From Alteromonas sp. M12 (GTDB lineage: Bacteria; Pseudomonadota; Gammaproteobacteria; Enterobacterales; Alteromonadaceae), in the NCBI RefSeq assembly GCF_037478005.1, contig NZ_CP144164.1:3224001-3288000 (forward strand): a stretch of DNA of 64,000 nucleotides, read 5' to 3'. The notes below the pieces were generated by a model. It had not been told where the DNA came from and did not search any database. It was given only the letters and a program-made list of their open reading frames with translations. Within the stretch, counting starts at the first letter, position 1. The number at the start of each line of letters is the position of its first letter. A program made the position numbers and the translations under genes. Positions 1 to 9,252 of this stretch are shown here, piece after piece.

Positions 1-1521
1 TTGCTACGTTCAGATTGGACAATCTATCGCGGAGGCGCATTCCTTCTTACGGGCACTGAAAACATTCATATTTTAGATACCGAATTCGATCAGGTCGGTG
101 GCAATGCTATTTTCGTCAACAACTATAATCGTAACGTATTGATTAAAGGGTGTCATATTCATGATACGGGTGCCAGTGGTGTAGCCTTTGTTGGTGATCC
201 TGATGCCGTGCGTAATCCTTTATTTGAATATAAGCAAACAAATGACTTGTCTAAAATTGACCGGACTCCAGGGCCAAAAACGAATAACTATCCAGCTAAT
301 TCAACTGTGGAAGATTGTCTTATCCACAAAATAGGCAGTGTAGAACGTCAGCCTGCTGGTGTGCAGATTTCTATGGCAAAAGGTATCACGGTTCGCGATG
401 TTTCAATTTACGATACAGCTAGAGCGGGAATTAATATTGGTGACGGTACGTGGGGTGGCCATTTAATTGAGCGCGTTGATGTGTTTGACACCGTGCTAGA
501 AACACATGACCACGGCTCGTTCAATTCTTGGGGACGAGATCGTTACTGGCGAAGTGACCAAGCCACATCACAACAAGCGATTGATGAGGCTCCCGACTTA
601 CCATTTTTGGATGCAGTCGAAACGACCACCATCCGTAATAGTCGCTGGCGCAGTGATCACGGCTGGGATATTGACTTAGATGACGGCTCTACTAATTACG
701 ATATTTATAATAACCTGATGTTAGCTGGAGGGTTAAAATTGCGTGAAGGTTTTCGCCGCCACGCCTGGAATAACATTGCAGTTCACAGTGGTTTGCACCC
801 ACATGTTTGGTATAAGGAAAGTGGTGATAAAGTTTATAACAACATTTTCATGTCTCGGCACAAGCCTGCTCGAATGACTCATCCCTTTGTTGATCAAGTT
901 ATGGTAGATAAAAACTTCTATGGCGAAAGCAAAGAAAAAGTAATGTCGGTTTCCGACAACCTAAGTTGGGATAAAAACTCAGCCTTTGGCGATCCGATGT
1001 TTGTCGACCCGAAAAACGGAGACTTCCGTGTGAAGCCTAACTCCCCTGCGTTGAAGATCGGTTTTAAGAATTTTCCGATGGATCAATTTGGTGTCAAAAA
1101 AGCATCTTTACGTGCTATCGCTCGAACCCCGAACCTTAGCGCTCCGGTAAAAACCAAACGTAAAGCACAACCATCGTTTACAGGTACTTGGATGGGGGCC
1201 AGTTTAGTAAACCTTTCCGGTAATGACTTTTCTGCTTTTGGCGTCAGTAAACAAGCAGGTGGAGTTGTGATAAAAACAGTACCAAAAGATAGCAAAGCTT
1301 CTAAGGCGGGGTTATTAGCAGGCGATGTTATTCAGAATGTTAATGGCCAATCAGTTTCTAAGTTACGTCAATTAAATCAAACCTTGAAACGTACGCCTGC
1401 GGATCTACTCAACCTTAAATTGGTGCGCAATCAGGAAGTCATCGAATTGATGCTCCAAATGGATAAAGATCTGCAGTTGAAAAGTGTATCAAGCCTAAAA
1501 AGAAGCACCTTCAATAAATGA
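1..1521 (+). CDS. Right-handed beta-helix protein with C-terminal PDZ domain, GH141-like (5' end outside window)
   Basis: The frame is open from the first base, with no signal peptide and no ribosome site, so the N-terminus lies outside the window. Residues about 15-380 are repeated short strands rich in Asn, Gly and Asp (for example IHILDTEFDQVGGNAIFVNN), typical of right-handed parallel beta-helix enzymes. The motif DHGWDIDLDDGS at about 219-230 and the HGSFNSWGRDRYW stretch resemble GH141, a family with alpha-L-fucosidases known from fucoidan and RG-II degraders. Family recall is from memory. Residues about 413-490 form a PDZ domain (GVVIKTVPKDSKASKAGLLAGDVIQ). Likely secreted and acting on fucosylated glycan; the exact bond cleaved cannot be read from the sequence. 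Confidence 0.75.
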   Translation: MLRSDWTIYRGGAFLLTGTENIHILDTEFDQVGGNAIFVNNYNRNVLIKGCHIHDTGASGVAFVGDPDAVRNPLFEYKQTNDLSKIDRTPGPKTNNYPANSTVEDCLIHKIGSVERQPAGVQISMAKGITVRDVSIYDTARAGINIGDGTWGGHLIERVDVFDTVLETHDHGSFNSWGRDRYWRSDQATSQQAIDEAPDLPFLDAVETTTIRNSRWRSDHGWDIDLDDGSTNYDIYNNLMLAGGLKLREGFRRHAWNNIAVHSGLHPHVWYKESGDKVYNNIFMSRHKPARMTHPFVDQVMVDKNFYGESKEKVMSVSDNLSWDKNSAFGDPMFVDPKNGDFRVKPNSPALKIGFKNFPMDQFGVKKASLRAIARTPNLSAPVKTKRKAQPSFTGTWMGASLVNLSGNDFSAFGVSKQAGGVVIKTVPKDSKASKAGLLAGDVIQNVNGQSVSKLRQLNQTLKRTPADLLNLKLVRNQEVIELMLQMDKDLQLKSVSSLKRSTFNK

Positions 1522-1661
1522 AATTAACTCTTGTCATACCTATCATATGGTCTGTTCTATTTACCAACGTGGCACAGGTGCAACTTAAAATCTATTATGA
1601 CCGAGTATCAAGGAAATGTTGGCGACTTATGATTTGTCAGCGTGTTACCTCCCCCATTTGA
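1518..1661 (+). pseudogene. 47-codon remnant with signal-peptide-like start, ATGA-overlapping the beta-helix gene
   Basis: An ATG overlaps the upstream stop codon (ATGA) and starts MKLTLVIPIIWSVLFTNVAQ, which looks like a secretion signal. The frame then becomes unconvincing and stops after 47 codons. Short open fragments continue to about 1800 in shifting frames (for example MDHHVVFTTPYVFVPNRNYG). I read this as the 5' remnant of a decayed exported protein that was translationally coupled to the beta-helix gene. A genuine small secreted peptide is also possible. Confidence 0.3.
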
Positions 1662-1917
1662 CGCACCTATATGGATCATCATGTTGTGTTTACTACGCCC
1701 TATGTGTTTGTTCCAAACCGCAATTACGGAAATCTATAGAAGAACAATGGCTAGCACACGGGGAGCTAACTTCGCCAAAATCGTCTGGAATATGAGATGA
1801 GTAGCGATAACCCGCCTATATTTTAATATTTTCTTGCGAAAAATTATCGCACAGTTACAGATGCTCGGCGACAACTACAGTGCCAAAATAACAGCTTGAT
1901 ATTGTATTGAAATTTTC
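1662..1917. other. Gene-free stretch between convergent units
   Basis: No credible coding frame or RNA gene seen. It holds only short frame fragments continuing from the truncated ORF to its left, and AT-rich sequence near the 3' end of the Sel1-repeat gene. No clear terminator hairpin was found. Confidence 0.4.
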
Positions 1918-3396
1918 TTAACTTTCTTCACTAATAAACACTTTCCCAATGGTGAGTTGTGCTAACAGCGTTTGCCATGGCTCAATGTCCCAGTTGACTC
2001 TTTCTCCCATGCTTATTGCCCGTTTTAGATATTGAATAACTTGTTGAAAATTACGCTGTTCACCAAAACGATATGCTTGTGAAAGTAAATAGTAGTATTC
2101 AGGATTCCATTTTTGTTGCTCGCCTATTTTTGTTAGATATTCTAATGCCAAAGAAAAGTTGCGTAATGCTTTATCTTGAGCAAATAGTCTCAATTCTGCA
2201 GCCTTTAAGGTAGCCGAAATATCATCTTTCTTCGCTGCAGATTCTAACCAAAACAAGGCTTTCGTTTCGTCTTTCTGCACCCAAGGGCTACTAATTAATA
2301 ATTTACCTAAGCGAGATTCTGCTTTCGCCAAACCATAAGTACTGGCTTGCGCAATCCAATCAATGGCTTGTTCAATATCATCCTGTTCTCGATAAAGCTT
2401 AAGGCCGTATTCATACATAGCGTCAGGAAGGCCCTCTTCGGCCAAGCTTTTAAGGCGTTCGTTTGCTTCTCCTTCATACTGCTCTAACCAACTAAAATAT
2501 TGCAATAGCTGCGCATATTGAAAACGGTCTGTTAAGCTAGAACTCGCCTTGAGTTTTTCACTCTGGCGAAGCAGCGATAGGTACATTTGCGCGTTTTTTC
2601 TACGCAAAGTGAGTTTATCGTAACTAGCAATACCTAAATTGACTCTAGCAACAAACTCAACGGTTTCGTGTTGTATTGTAGGCTTAGCTAAAGAATACCG
2701 AGAGAATTGATCGAGCAAAGTAGTGGCACGCCCATCGCGCTGCACTTCTACAATATTTCGAACAGAGCCGTCAGACGCAAGGTCAAAATCGATAATGACA
2801 AAGGGCTCGCTAGACGTCGTCGTGAAACTGAAATCCATATCGAACGAGTCTTCACTGTCACCGCCCATATCGTAATCAGAATCAGAATCATCTAGCAAGT
2901 CATTGTCAGCAAACTCTAATTCAAAATCGTCTAATTCTAATTGCGCCTTTCCGTCAAAGGTAATCTTGTTTGCCAATTTGTTTACAGCAAGTTCAGGCAA
3001 ATATTTTTTACTGATGTATTTTTTACCTTTTTCGCTTAGTAACTTATTCAGAAATTTTTGAATGTTTAGCCTTTCTTGAGTAGCCATGTTACTTAATATT
3101 TTCTCTACTAACGATTTTGAATCATGAAAGTCGTATTCGGCCGCGAATGAAAGATATATAAGTGCTTTGAACGCATCTTTATCAGTCCCTAAGCCTTTGA
3201 AATACATAGTAGCAAGCCGATAGTATGCATAAGGGTTACCTACTTTTGCCGCATCCGAATAGCTAACTTTTGCGAGTTTAAAATTTTTCGCAGTATAATA
3301 TTCATCGGCCTTAAAAATATCATGGGCAAAGACAAGCGATGAAGAGAAACAACATAGGGTTGTTATAATGCTTATTAGCTTAATTAAAAACATCAT
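1918..3396 (-). CDS. Secreted Sel1-repeat protein with internal TonB-C-like domain
   Basis: Signal peptide at residues 1-24 (hydrophobic core, cleavage after VFA). Sel1/TPR-type helical repeats lie at about 27-95 (NPYAYYRLATMYFKGLGTDK) and again at about 290-480 (GLPDAMYEYGLKLYREQDD; GLAKAESRLGKLL). Between them is an acidic, Asp/Ser-rich segment (154-190), then a block at 196-257 (VIIDFDLASDGSVRNIVEVQ ... VEFVARVNLGI) whose strand pattern resembles a TonB C-terminal domain. Probably periplasmic. Lies 97 nt downstream of the EF-hand lipoprotein gene on the same strand, so the two are probably co-transcribed. Role unknown; a link to TonB-driven uptake is conjecture. Confidence 0.8.
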   Translation of the reverse strand: MMFLIKLISIITTLCCFSSSLVFAHDIFKADEYYTAKNFKLAKVSYSDAAKVGNPYAYYRLATMYFKGLGTDKDAFKALIYLSFAAEYDFHDSKSLVEKILSNMATQERLNIQKFLNKLLSEKGKKYISKKYLPELAVNKLANKITFDGKAQLELDDFELEFADNDLLDDSDSDYDMGGDSEDSFDMDFSFTTTSSEPFVIIDFDLASDGSVRNIVEVQRDGRATTLLDQFSRYSLAKPTIQHETVEFVARVNLGIASYDKLTLRRKNAQMYLSLLRQSEKLKASSSLTDRFQYAQLLQYFSWLEQYEGEANERLKSLAEEGLPDAMYEYGLKLYREQDDIEQAIDWIAQASTYGLAKAESRLGKLLISSPWVQKDETKALFWLESAAKKDDISATLKAAELRLFAQDKALRNFSLALEYLTKIGEQQKWNPEYYYLLSQAYRFGEQRNFQQVIQYLKRAISMGERVNWDIEPWQTLLAQLTIGKVFISEES

Positions 3397-3493
3397 AATT
3401 CTTTTTCCATTTCAGCCCTAATGTAAATAATAATTTTATCAGTCATCACAATATTGTCTGTTGATATCACGGCATTTTTACCAAATGATTCAA

Positions 3494-3784
3494 TTAATTT
3501 TCTTTCTTTTTTTTCTTGTTTTTCTTGTTCTTTCTTTCGGCCTCAAGTTCGGTTCTATTAAGGTAGCCGTTTTTATCAACATCGAGTAGGCCAAAGCGCT
3601 TTGGTCCATTTTTAGGCTTTTTAATACTAGACGAAAATTCCTCGACGGTTACGCGACCATCAGAATTAGCATCTACTTTGCTAAATCGGTCTTGCTTAGT
3701 ATTTGAGGTTGTTGAAGTTGTTGAACATGCAAATAATGTTGTTACAAATGCTGTAGCAACCACTGTTTTTAATAAATTTTTCAA
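3494..3784 (-). CDS. Small EF-hand calcium-binding lipoprotein
   Basis: 96 aa. Signal with lipobox LFAC (Cys20), so probably a lipoprotein. Two canonical EF-hand loops: DANSDGRVTVEE (38-49) and DVDKNGYLNRTE (68-79), each with acidic residues at positions 1, 3 and 12 or equivalents. They are joined by IKKPKNGPKRF. The C-terminus is lysine-rich (about 84-94). A close paralogue sits at 46336-46611 with the same linker and a Lys-rich tail, but with a cleavable rather than lipid signal. Ribosome site AGAGG lies just upstream. Probably binds Ca2+ at the cell surface or periplasm; S1 sulfatases need Ca2+, so a supporting role is inferred only. Confidence 0.85.
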   Translation of the reverse strand: MKNLLKTVVATAFVTTLFACSTTSTTSNTKQDRFSKVDANSDGRVTVEEFSSSIKKPKNGPKRFGLLDVDKNGYLNRTELEAERKNKKNKKKKKEN

Positions 3785-4314
3785 AATTACACCTCTTTTT
3801 TTATGGAAGTTTATTTGTCAGCGTCAATCCAATAGTTGCCATAAACTTCTTCGTTTAACATTTAACGATCCATTCACAATGTGCGCATTAAGCAACTCAG
3901 ATGAAACTCGAAAAACTCTTCCTTTCACTTTTCAAGTACTAAACGAATAACGTTCTACAGCGACATTGCAAATTAGTAACATCAGGTTAACATAAAACCA
4001 AGGTGTATGTAAAAATACATTTTATATTTGAATTGAATGAGTGTAACTTCTTGTATAGCAAGGAGGATGCTCGACTCTGGCGCTACCGCGTATAACACAA
4101 TAATTTATATTAAAACTACGATTAACTATGACGCTGACTAACGACGGTGATTTCACGAAAAACACCACAAATTTCCTTTTTATTTTCTTTCGTATTATGT
4201 TCACATGTCATGCTGTTCTTCCTTTATAAAATGAACGATATAATTTAATATCGTTAATCACCATCCTTGCCATAAGCTGGCCTGTTTCAACTTTTATATA
4301 TTTTGCCGGTATTA
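3785..4314. other. Gene-free stretch with a candidate operator upstream of the EF-hand gene
   Basis: No convincing gene. The only long frame (60 codons, minus strand, 4022-4204) has no recognisable content. The stretch contains an AT-rich regulon-like box at 4005-4033 and probably the promoter of the EF-hand/Sel1 unit, and borders the decayed ABC-transporter fragment. Confidence 0.5.
4005..4033. promoter_or_regulatory. Candidate regulon box upstream of the first EF-hand gene
   Basis: GTATGTAAAAATACAT followed by TTTATATTTGAAT. It closely matches the region upstream of the second EF-hand gene (46843-46871), including an upstream GNTTAACA element at similar distance. Both belong to the AT-rich box family found before most units of this locus. 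Confidence 0.4.
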
Positions 4315-4700
4315 TTAGTGGCAACCAGAATTGCCAGCTAATAATCCCCCAAGATAAACCATAATTGCCGCTTCTGATTCATAATCAAAGGCGCTCGTGG
4401 CTTCGTATAAAATAAGAATTTTAGGGTTGGTGATGAGTGCTCTTGCTAATGCCACCCGTTGCCTTTGACCACCCGACAAACCGCTGCCACGCTCACCCAC
4501 TTGAGTGTAATACCCCTCTGGTAATTCGCTAGTAAAGGCAGTAACACCTGCAAGCTCTGCTGCTTGTAACGTGGTTTGCTCGTAAACTTGTGGTAGGCTC
4601 TGGGAAATTATTGTCTTTACTGGTGCCAGAAAAAAGCATGCTTTCTTGTAACACCACGCTCATATTACGGCGCAGCTCTACTAGAACGGTAATGATGAGC
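4315..4700 (-). pseudogene. Remnant of a type I secretion (HlyB/PrtD-like) ABC ATPase
   Basis: Only part of a nucleotide-binding domain survives, split over two frames. One piece has the Q-loop region ([15 protein letters not shown]). After a frameshift near 4605 the frame continues [17 protein letters not shown] ... [17 protein letters not shown], then the signature [16 protein letters not shown]. Walker B is damaged: [12 protein letters not shown] in place of the usual LDEATSALD. The end after DYESEAAIM is scrambled. No Walker A and no complete membrane domain are present. The DYESE wording fits toxin/protease-type exporters. This is a decayed leftover, not a working transporter. Confidence 0.8.
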
Positions 4701-4772
4701 CAAATACCAGCCATGTGAGTGATGGGGCGTAATAAAATTACGCTATTACTGTTCAAAACAGCATTCAAATAA

Positions 4773-4798
4773 AAAAGCCTATTTTTCAATAGGCTTTT
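4773..4798 (-). terminator. Intrinsic terminator of the GH95/827-aa/sulfatase unit
   Basis: A perfect 10-bp stem (AAAAGCCTAT / ATAGGCTTTT) with a 6-nt loop lies just after the sulfatase stop. Read on the minus strand it is followed by a T-rich run (TTTATTTG). Confidence 0.8.
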
Positions 4799-4817
4799 AA
4801 ACATTTATTCCTTTAAG

Positions 4818-6719
4818 TTATTTCTTTTTCTTCTTTTTCAAGTTTTCCTCAACAGACGGCGCCACTTTCGACGGCAAGTTATTACCCCGTGATGATTTTT
4901 TCACGTATGGATAGCTCACGAGGAAATTGTTCTCATCGATTAAGTTGATCAGATAGTGGGTTGTCCCTTCGGGCAAGGTGGCAGTCACTTTATTGCCAGG
5001 TAAGACCTGAGCAGGCATGCGGAACCATTCCTCCTTCTTAGCGCCTCCATTAAGTGTATACATCAATTGCGCACGTGCCAGCTTCGCACCATTTTCTTGA
5101 TAACGATATTCAACCACATTGCCATTTCTTTGGTGAGACAATACCGTTGGTACTGCTTCTTTATTTGGGAGTGAGTCACTATAATGCGGATTATAATAAG
5201 GGTAACTCGCATCCATGGCTTCTAACTTCTCGGTCAACTTCGCATTCATCGCCTGCGCCTTATCAGGCATCTTGGTGGCTAAATTATTGGCTTCTTCGAT
5301 GTCCACACGAATTTGCTTTCCACCCTCAGTTTTATAAAGTTGATACAGCTCTAACTCGTCATTTTTAGGATCTAGATGATCATAGTTACGCACCAACTTA
5401 TAGTCGCCGATTCGAATCGTACTCTCCAGCGCCAAAGCGTTCGGAAAGTGCCACAAAAGAGTGTCGCGTACCTGCCCATCTTGTTGTTTCACCAATTGCG
5501 GGTCGGTAGCATCTGTGGCGAGAAGTTTGGAAAGGTCACTACCGTCAAACTGACTACCTGTCGGCTTCGGTGTATTCGTCCAAGAAAGAATAGTCGGATA
5601 AAAATCGAGACCGGAGGCCATAACATCGGTTTGCACACCAGCTTTAATTCCAGGACCAACAATAATCAGAGGCACTCGTGTCCCCCCTTCCATGGCAGAA
5701 ATTTTACCACGATCCAATGGGTAATTTTCGGCGATCTTTTCACCCGGCATGTTTTCCATACCACCGTTATCCGAAGTAAAGATAATATAGGTGTTTTCAC
5801 TCAACTTATGTCCAGGCCAACGGGGATCTTCTGTATTATCTAAATAGTCGAACATTTGTCCAACGTAATAATCAAGCTCCTCAACCATAGCAGCATAAAA
5901 AGGGTTTGTTTGTCCCTCACCTTTCCATTCTTGCGGGTTTTCCGGTAATTCAACACCCATTTTTTTCACATATTTGTTAAGCAAACGTTCGCTGCGTGTA
6001 TGAATAGGCGCATGCACTAGCTTAGTGGCATAATAAAGAAAAAATGGGTCAGTTTTATTTTCGCGCACAAAGGTTAATGCATCTTCACTCAGTTGGTGGG
6101 TAGCAAATCCGTTTTCATCAAGACGATACGGATCTTTGGGATTGTTCGTCGCAAACCCCGTTAATCTATGTGGCTTCATCCGTCTAGTAGTGCCTTGATT
6201 AGTCCGCGTCCAATCAAAGCCAAGATCCTCTGGTTCAGGATAAGTTCTAGCCATGTGCCACTTACCACTATGCCCTGTAGTGTAGCCGTTGTTTTTAAGT
6301 GCTTGCGGCAGCGAAACATAATCTGTTGATACACGTCCGCTATACCAAGGTGGCATCATGCGATGAGCAGTTTTATGAAACGGCGCTGGCGGTGTGCCAC
6401 CGATAACATGGGTGTATTGAGTGCGGGCTGGATGCGCCCCTGTCATAATGGCACCACGACTAGGTGCGCAAGACGGTGCTGGCGAATAACCCTGCCAAAA
6501 CATAGTCCCCTTACCTGCTAGTGCATCGATGTTTGGTGTTTCGAATGGCGACGGCTCATCAATGTCATAAATTTTCACATCCTGCCAACCAAGATCGTCA
6601 GTTAGCAGTAAAATTATATTGGGTTTTTCAGGGCGCTGATGCACAACCTCTTCATGCACGGTGGTGCAACCTGAAATTAAGACTGCACTGAAAAGTGCGA
6701 TTTTTTTAATGGTTATCAT
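4818..6719 (-). CDS. S1-type sulfatase, lipoprotein, with C-terminal accessory domain
   Basis: 633 aa. Lipobox ISGC (Cys18). The alkaline-phosphatase-fold sulfatase domain opens with KPNIILLLTDDLGWQD (Asp41-Asp42, Ca2+ ligands). It carries the formylglycine site CAPSR at Cys84, followed by GAIMTG, and the second metal region FTSDNGG. Activity requires conversion of the Cys to formylglycine; no maturase gene is in the window. After about residue 500 comes a beta-rich extension ending LINLIDENNFLVSYP, shared with four other sulfatases here, and then a terminal run of six lysines. Last gene of the unit starting with the GH95 enzyme, 20 nt after the 827-aa lipoprotein gene. Closest paralogue by eye is the sulfatase at 26754-28595. 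The sulfate position removed cannot be inferred. Confidence 0.93.
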   Translation of the reverse strand: MITIKKIALFSAVLISGCTTVHEEVVHQRPEKPNIILLLTDDLGWQDVKIYDIDEPSPFETPNIDALAGKGTMFWQGYSPAPSCAPSRGAIMTGAHPARTQYTHVIGGTPPAPFHKTAHRMMPPWYSGRVSTDYVSLPQALKNNGYTTGHSGKWHMARTYPEPEDLGFDWTRTNQGTTRRMKPHRLTGFATNNPKDPYRLDENGFATHQLSEDALTFVRENKTDPFFLYYATKLVHAPIHTRSERLLNKYVKKMGVELPENPQEWKGEGQTNPFYAAMVEELDYYVGQMFDYLDNTEDPRWPGHKLSENTYIIFTSDNGGMENMPGEKIAENYPLDRGKISAMEGGTRVPLIIVGPGIKAGVQTDVMASGLDFYPTILSWTNTPKPTGSQFDGSDLSKLLATDATDPQLVKQQDGQVRDTLLWHFPNALALESTIRIGDYKLVRNYDHLDPKNDELELYQLYKTEGGKQIRVDIEEANNLATKMPDKAQAMNAKLTEKLEAMDASYPYYNPHYSDSLPNKEAVPTVLSHQRNGNVVEYRYQENGAKLARAQLMYTLNGGAKKEEWFRMPAQVLPGNKVTATLPEGTTHYLINLIDENNFLVSYPYVKKSSRGNNLPSKVAPSVEENLKKKKKK

Positions 6720-6739
6720 AATAGTATTCTCAAATCAGT

Positions 6740-9223
6740 TTATTTTGATAAAAGTATCGTTTCTTCATCTTCTAATGCGGGTCTTGGTATTAATTTAAAA
6801 CGTCGAATTTGTTCATGTTTTTTTAACGAACGCAGGCTTAATACGCTGTTCCAAGTATTGTTATCAGCTTGCCAATTCCACTGAGCTTCTTTTTCTTCGT
6901 CGAAGCTGCTCCCCAGTGGCTCATAACCAGTATTAACCTTTTCGGCCCAGTAAACGCTTGCAGGCCGCGGCAATCCAATCACTTTAATGGGGTACCATCC
7001 TTGCCCACCTGAAACACTAAATCCTTGTATCGCTTCGGCGTAAGTTATTTCAGGTAGTGTTGACTCCACATTCGTTCCATCAGCTCTGATAATGGTAACT
7101 TGGTTCTTAACCGCCTCATTGATGGTTAAGGCTTGTATTCCATTTGTACCCTTTATAATTTCTTTGATGTTGGCATCTTTTCCAACGTAAAAGTTAGCAC
7201 TAGCTGGTAACGCTAGGACTTCAACCGTGGCATTGATAATATCCCCCGGCATTAATTGTGTTATTTGTGGATCAATTCCTAATTCAATATTCACATTGCC
7301 TGCAGAGTTATTGTCACTAACTTCGAAAGAGTGTAGCCAGGCATTATTTAGCTTCTCACCATTAATGGTGGCGCTAAAATCACGAAGAACCACCGCTCGA
7401 TTACCATAGCCTATACGTAAATCATTAGGATTGAGCTTAGCTGGCAACATGGCCCAAGGCGCATTTCCAAGCCAAGGGACGGAAGCACTTTTGACTATTT
7501 GCGTACTTTGCAAAGGACTTAACATTTGTGAAGGTTCGTTGACTTTATTACCACGCCCGTAGATCACAGAGGTAGAACGCCCTGATGCATAATAATCATT
7601 ACCAAATTGAAATAATGCAAAACGCGAAATAGCTAATGGCTTGAGCACTTCAAATTCAAGCTTAATATAATTACGATTTAAATCATCGCTGCGAGGCATC
7701 ATAAAAGTACTGCGTAGTGTTGCTGAATCATCAGCAGTGATTTCGGTTACTGATACTTCAGATAAAATAGGCCCCAAGGAATGAAATTCTGTTTTTGCTT
7801 GTTTCCATTGAATATAACGTCCGTTTTCGTCATGCAATAAACCTATGTCACCACCGCCAATATTGCTGGTCCAGTCATAACCATGATTCTTACTTTTGTT
7901 TTTCATCCCTTTTTGGAAAAGTGGCCTGATATCGGTGATCATCGAACGACGCAGCGCTCGTCCTGGTTGAAAACAAAAGTGTTCACTCCAATTACCTAAG
8001 GCTGATTGTAACCAAAAACCATTGCCACCCCAGCCTATTAGACTAAGTTGTGCCACAGATGCTGCAGGTACGCCATTCCAATTAGCATGCACTATTTCAT
8101 AGGTGAATTCATGGCGACTATTTGCTGGTACTTTTAAGCTAATAGATGAATGGATCCAAGCACCATCATTCTCTATTCGAGGTTGGCCAGCACGAACATG
8201 CCAGTTTTTACTTACCTGAATGGGCCAACCTGTTTGAATGCCATTTGTGTCACGCAAAATAGGCACAAAACCGATTTTTGCATGGTTAGGGTGTATAAAT
8301 CGTAAATTTACCGTTTGTTCAATGGCACTATCATTGATAAGTGAAAAATCGTTTATTGTTCTTTTATTTAAAGCTTCAGTTGAGGTTTTACTTCCATGCT
8401 TTCTTCCACCTATTTCAGGTAGCTTTATCTCCCATGCATTATTGGCCGCTGCAAATGAGACCGTTGATAATTTTGAGATAACTTCGATATCGTTAATTGG
8501 CTTTTCGTCTAAATTAAACCACTGCACCTGTTGATTTACAGTCAAGTTATAAGCCATTACTAAGTTCAAGACTTTCTGGTTTTTATGTGTAATAACAGTA
8601 TCTTTAGCTTGGATATTGTTATACCACATTGGTTTTATAGTGCTAATTTCAATCTGTTCAGTGGGTTTAAGTGTTAAGGATATAGAGCCAGAATTGTGCC
8701 AAGCTTTCCAATCTAACTGACCTTGAATATTAACAATTTTATCGACGTTATTATTCGGCACTAACGAAAATTCATGAAATGTTAGATGTTGAAACCAGTT
8801 GCCTGTCTCAACTAAACGAATAGGAAAAGCATGATTAAGTTGAGGTGGTAATTGTAATCTTAATGAGTATTTCTGGCCTGATGTGGTCAACACAAAAAAC
8901 GATAATATCCCTGTTTCCCCTTTATCTGTGTTAGCGAAGTGGAATTGCATTTGAACAGGGTTCACTTCAATTTGGTTCTTACCAGCTTGCCAAACTAACT
9001 TTGTTTTTTCTGCATTAAACCCTCGTAAATAGCTGTCTTCTGGACGAGAGACATTAAGATACGGCACACCATTTTTCCACATTAATGCAGCTGGATATGC
9101 ACTACTATCTGGTGTAACCGGATCCAAAGAAACATCTAATTGTTGTGAGCTGATATTACTTTGATTTGCACCAATGCACGCAACTAACATTAGACACAAA
9201 AAAAAGGTAAACAAAAGTTTCAT
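6740..9223 (-). CDS. Large lipoprotein of unrecognised family, putative glycan-active or glycan-binding
   Basis: 827 aa. Signal with lipobox LVAC (Cys16). I do not recognise a family. The protein is beta-rich and full of Trp, Asn and Gly. Landmarks are SRPEDSYLRGF near the N-terminus, a central segment WGGNGFWLQSALGNWSEHFC followed by GRALRRSMITDIRP, YDWTSNIGGGDIGLL, and a C-terminal Ig-like stretch (PGDIINATVEVLALPASANF ... FSVSGGQGWYPIKVIGLPRP). The charged and aromatic centre would suit an enzyme, but no catalytic pair can be named. It sits between a GH95-like fucosidase and a sulfatase, so a role on fucoidan fragments is inferred from context. Start is ATG with MKLLFTFFLCLM leading directly into the signal. 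Confidence 0.85.
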   Translation of the reverse strand: MKLLFTFFLCLMLVACIGANQSNISSQQLDVSLDPVTPDSSAYPAALMWKNGVPYLNVSRPEDSYLRGFNAEKTKLVWQAGKNQIEVNPVQMQFHFANTDKGETGILSFFVLTTSGQKYSLRLQLPPQLNHAFPIRLVETGNWFQHLTFHEFSLVPNNNVDKIVNIQGQLDWKAWHNSGSISLTLKPTEQIEISTIKPMWYNNIQAKDTVITHKNQKVLNLVMAYNLTVNQQVQWFNLDEKPINDIEVISKLSTVSFAAANNAWEIKLPEIGGRKHGSKTSTEALNKRTINDFSLINDSAIEQTVNLRFIHPNHAKIGFVPILRDTNGIQTGWPIQVSKNWHVRAGQPRIENDGAWIHSSISLKVPANSRHEFTYEIVHANWNGVPAASVAQLSLIGWGGNGFWLQSALGNWSEHFCFQPGRALRRSMITDIRPLFQKGMKNKSKNHGYDWTSNIGGGDIGLLHDENGRYIQWKQAKTEFHSLGPILSEVSVTEITADDSATLRSTFMMPRSDDLNRNYIKLEFEVLKPLAISRFALFQFGNDYYASGRSTSVIYGRGNKVNEPSQMLSPLQSTQIVKSASVPWLGNAPWAMLPAKLNPNDLRIGYGNRAVVLRDFSATINGEKLNNAWLHSFEVSDNNSAGNVNIELGIDPQITQLMPGDIINATVEVLALPASANFYVGKDANIKEIIKGTNGIQALTINEAVKNQVTIIRADGTNVESTLPEITYAEAIQGFSVSGGQGWYPIKVIGLPRPASVYWAEKVNTGYEPLGSSFDEEKEAQWNWQADNNTWNSVLSLRSLKKHEQIRRFKLIPRPALEDEETILLSK

Positions 9224-9252
9224 TGGTTATTCCTGAAACAGTCAGTAAAATA

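Noticed and set aside
4022..4204. 60-codon minus-strand ORF
   Set aside because: No signal peptide, motif or ribosome site; basic, low-information sequence next to a pseudogene.
5376..5843. 155-codon plus-strand ORF inside a sulfatase gene
   Set aside because: Antisense shadow of a clear sulfatase; residues resemble a reversed-frame translation of conserved blocks.
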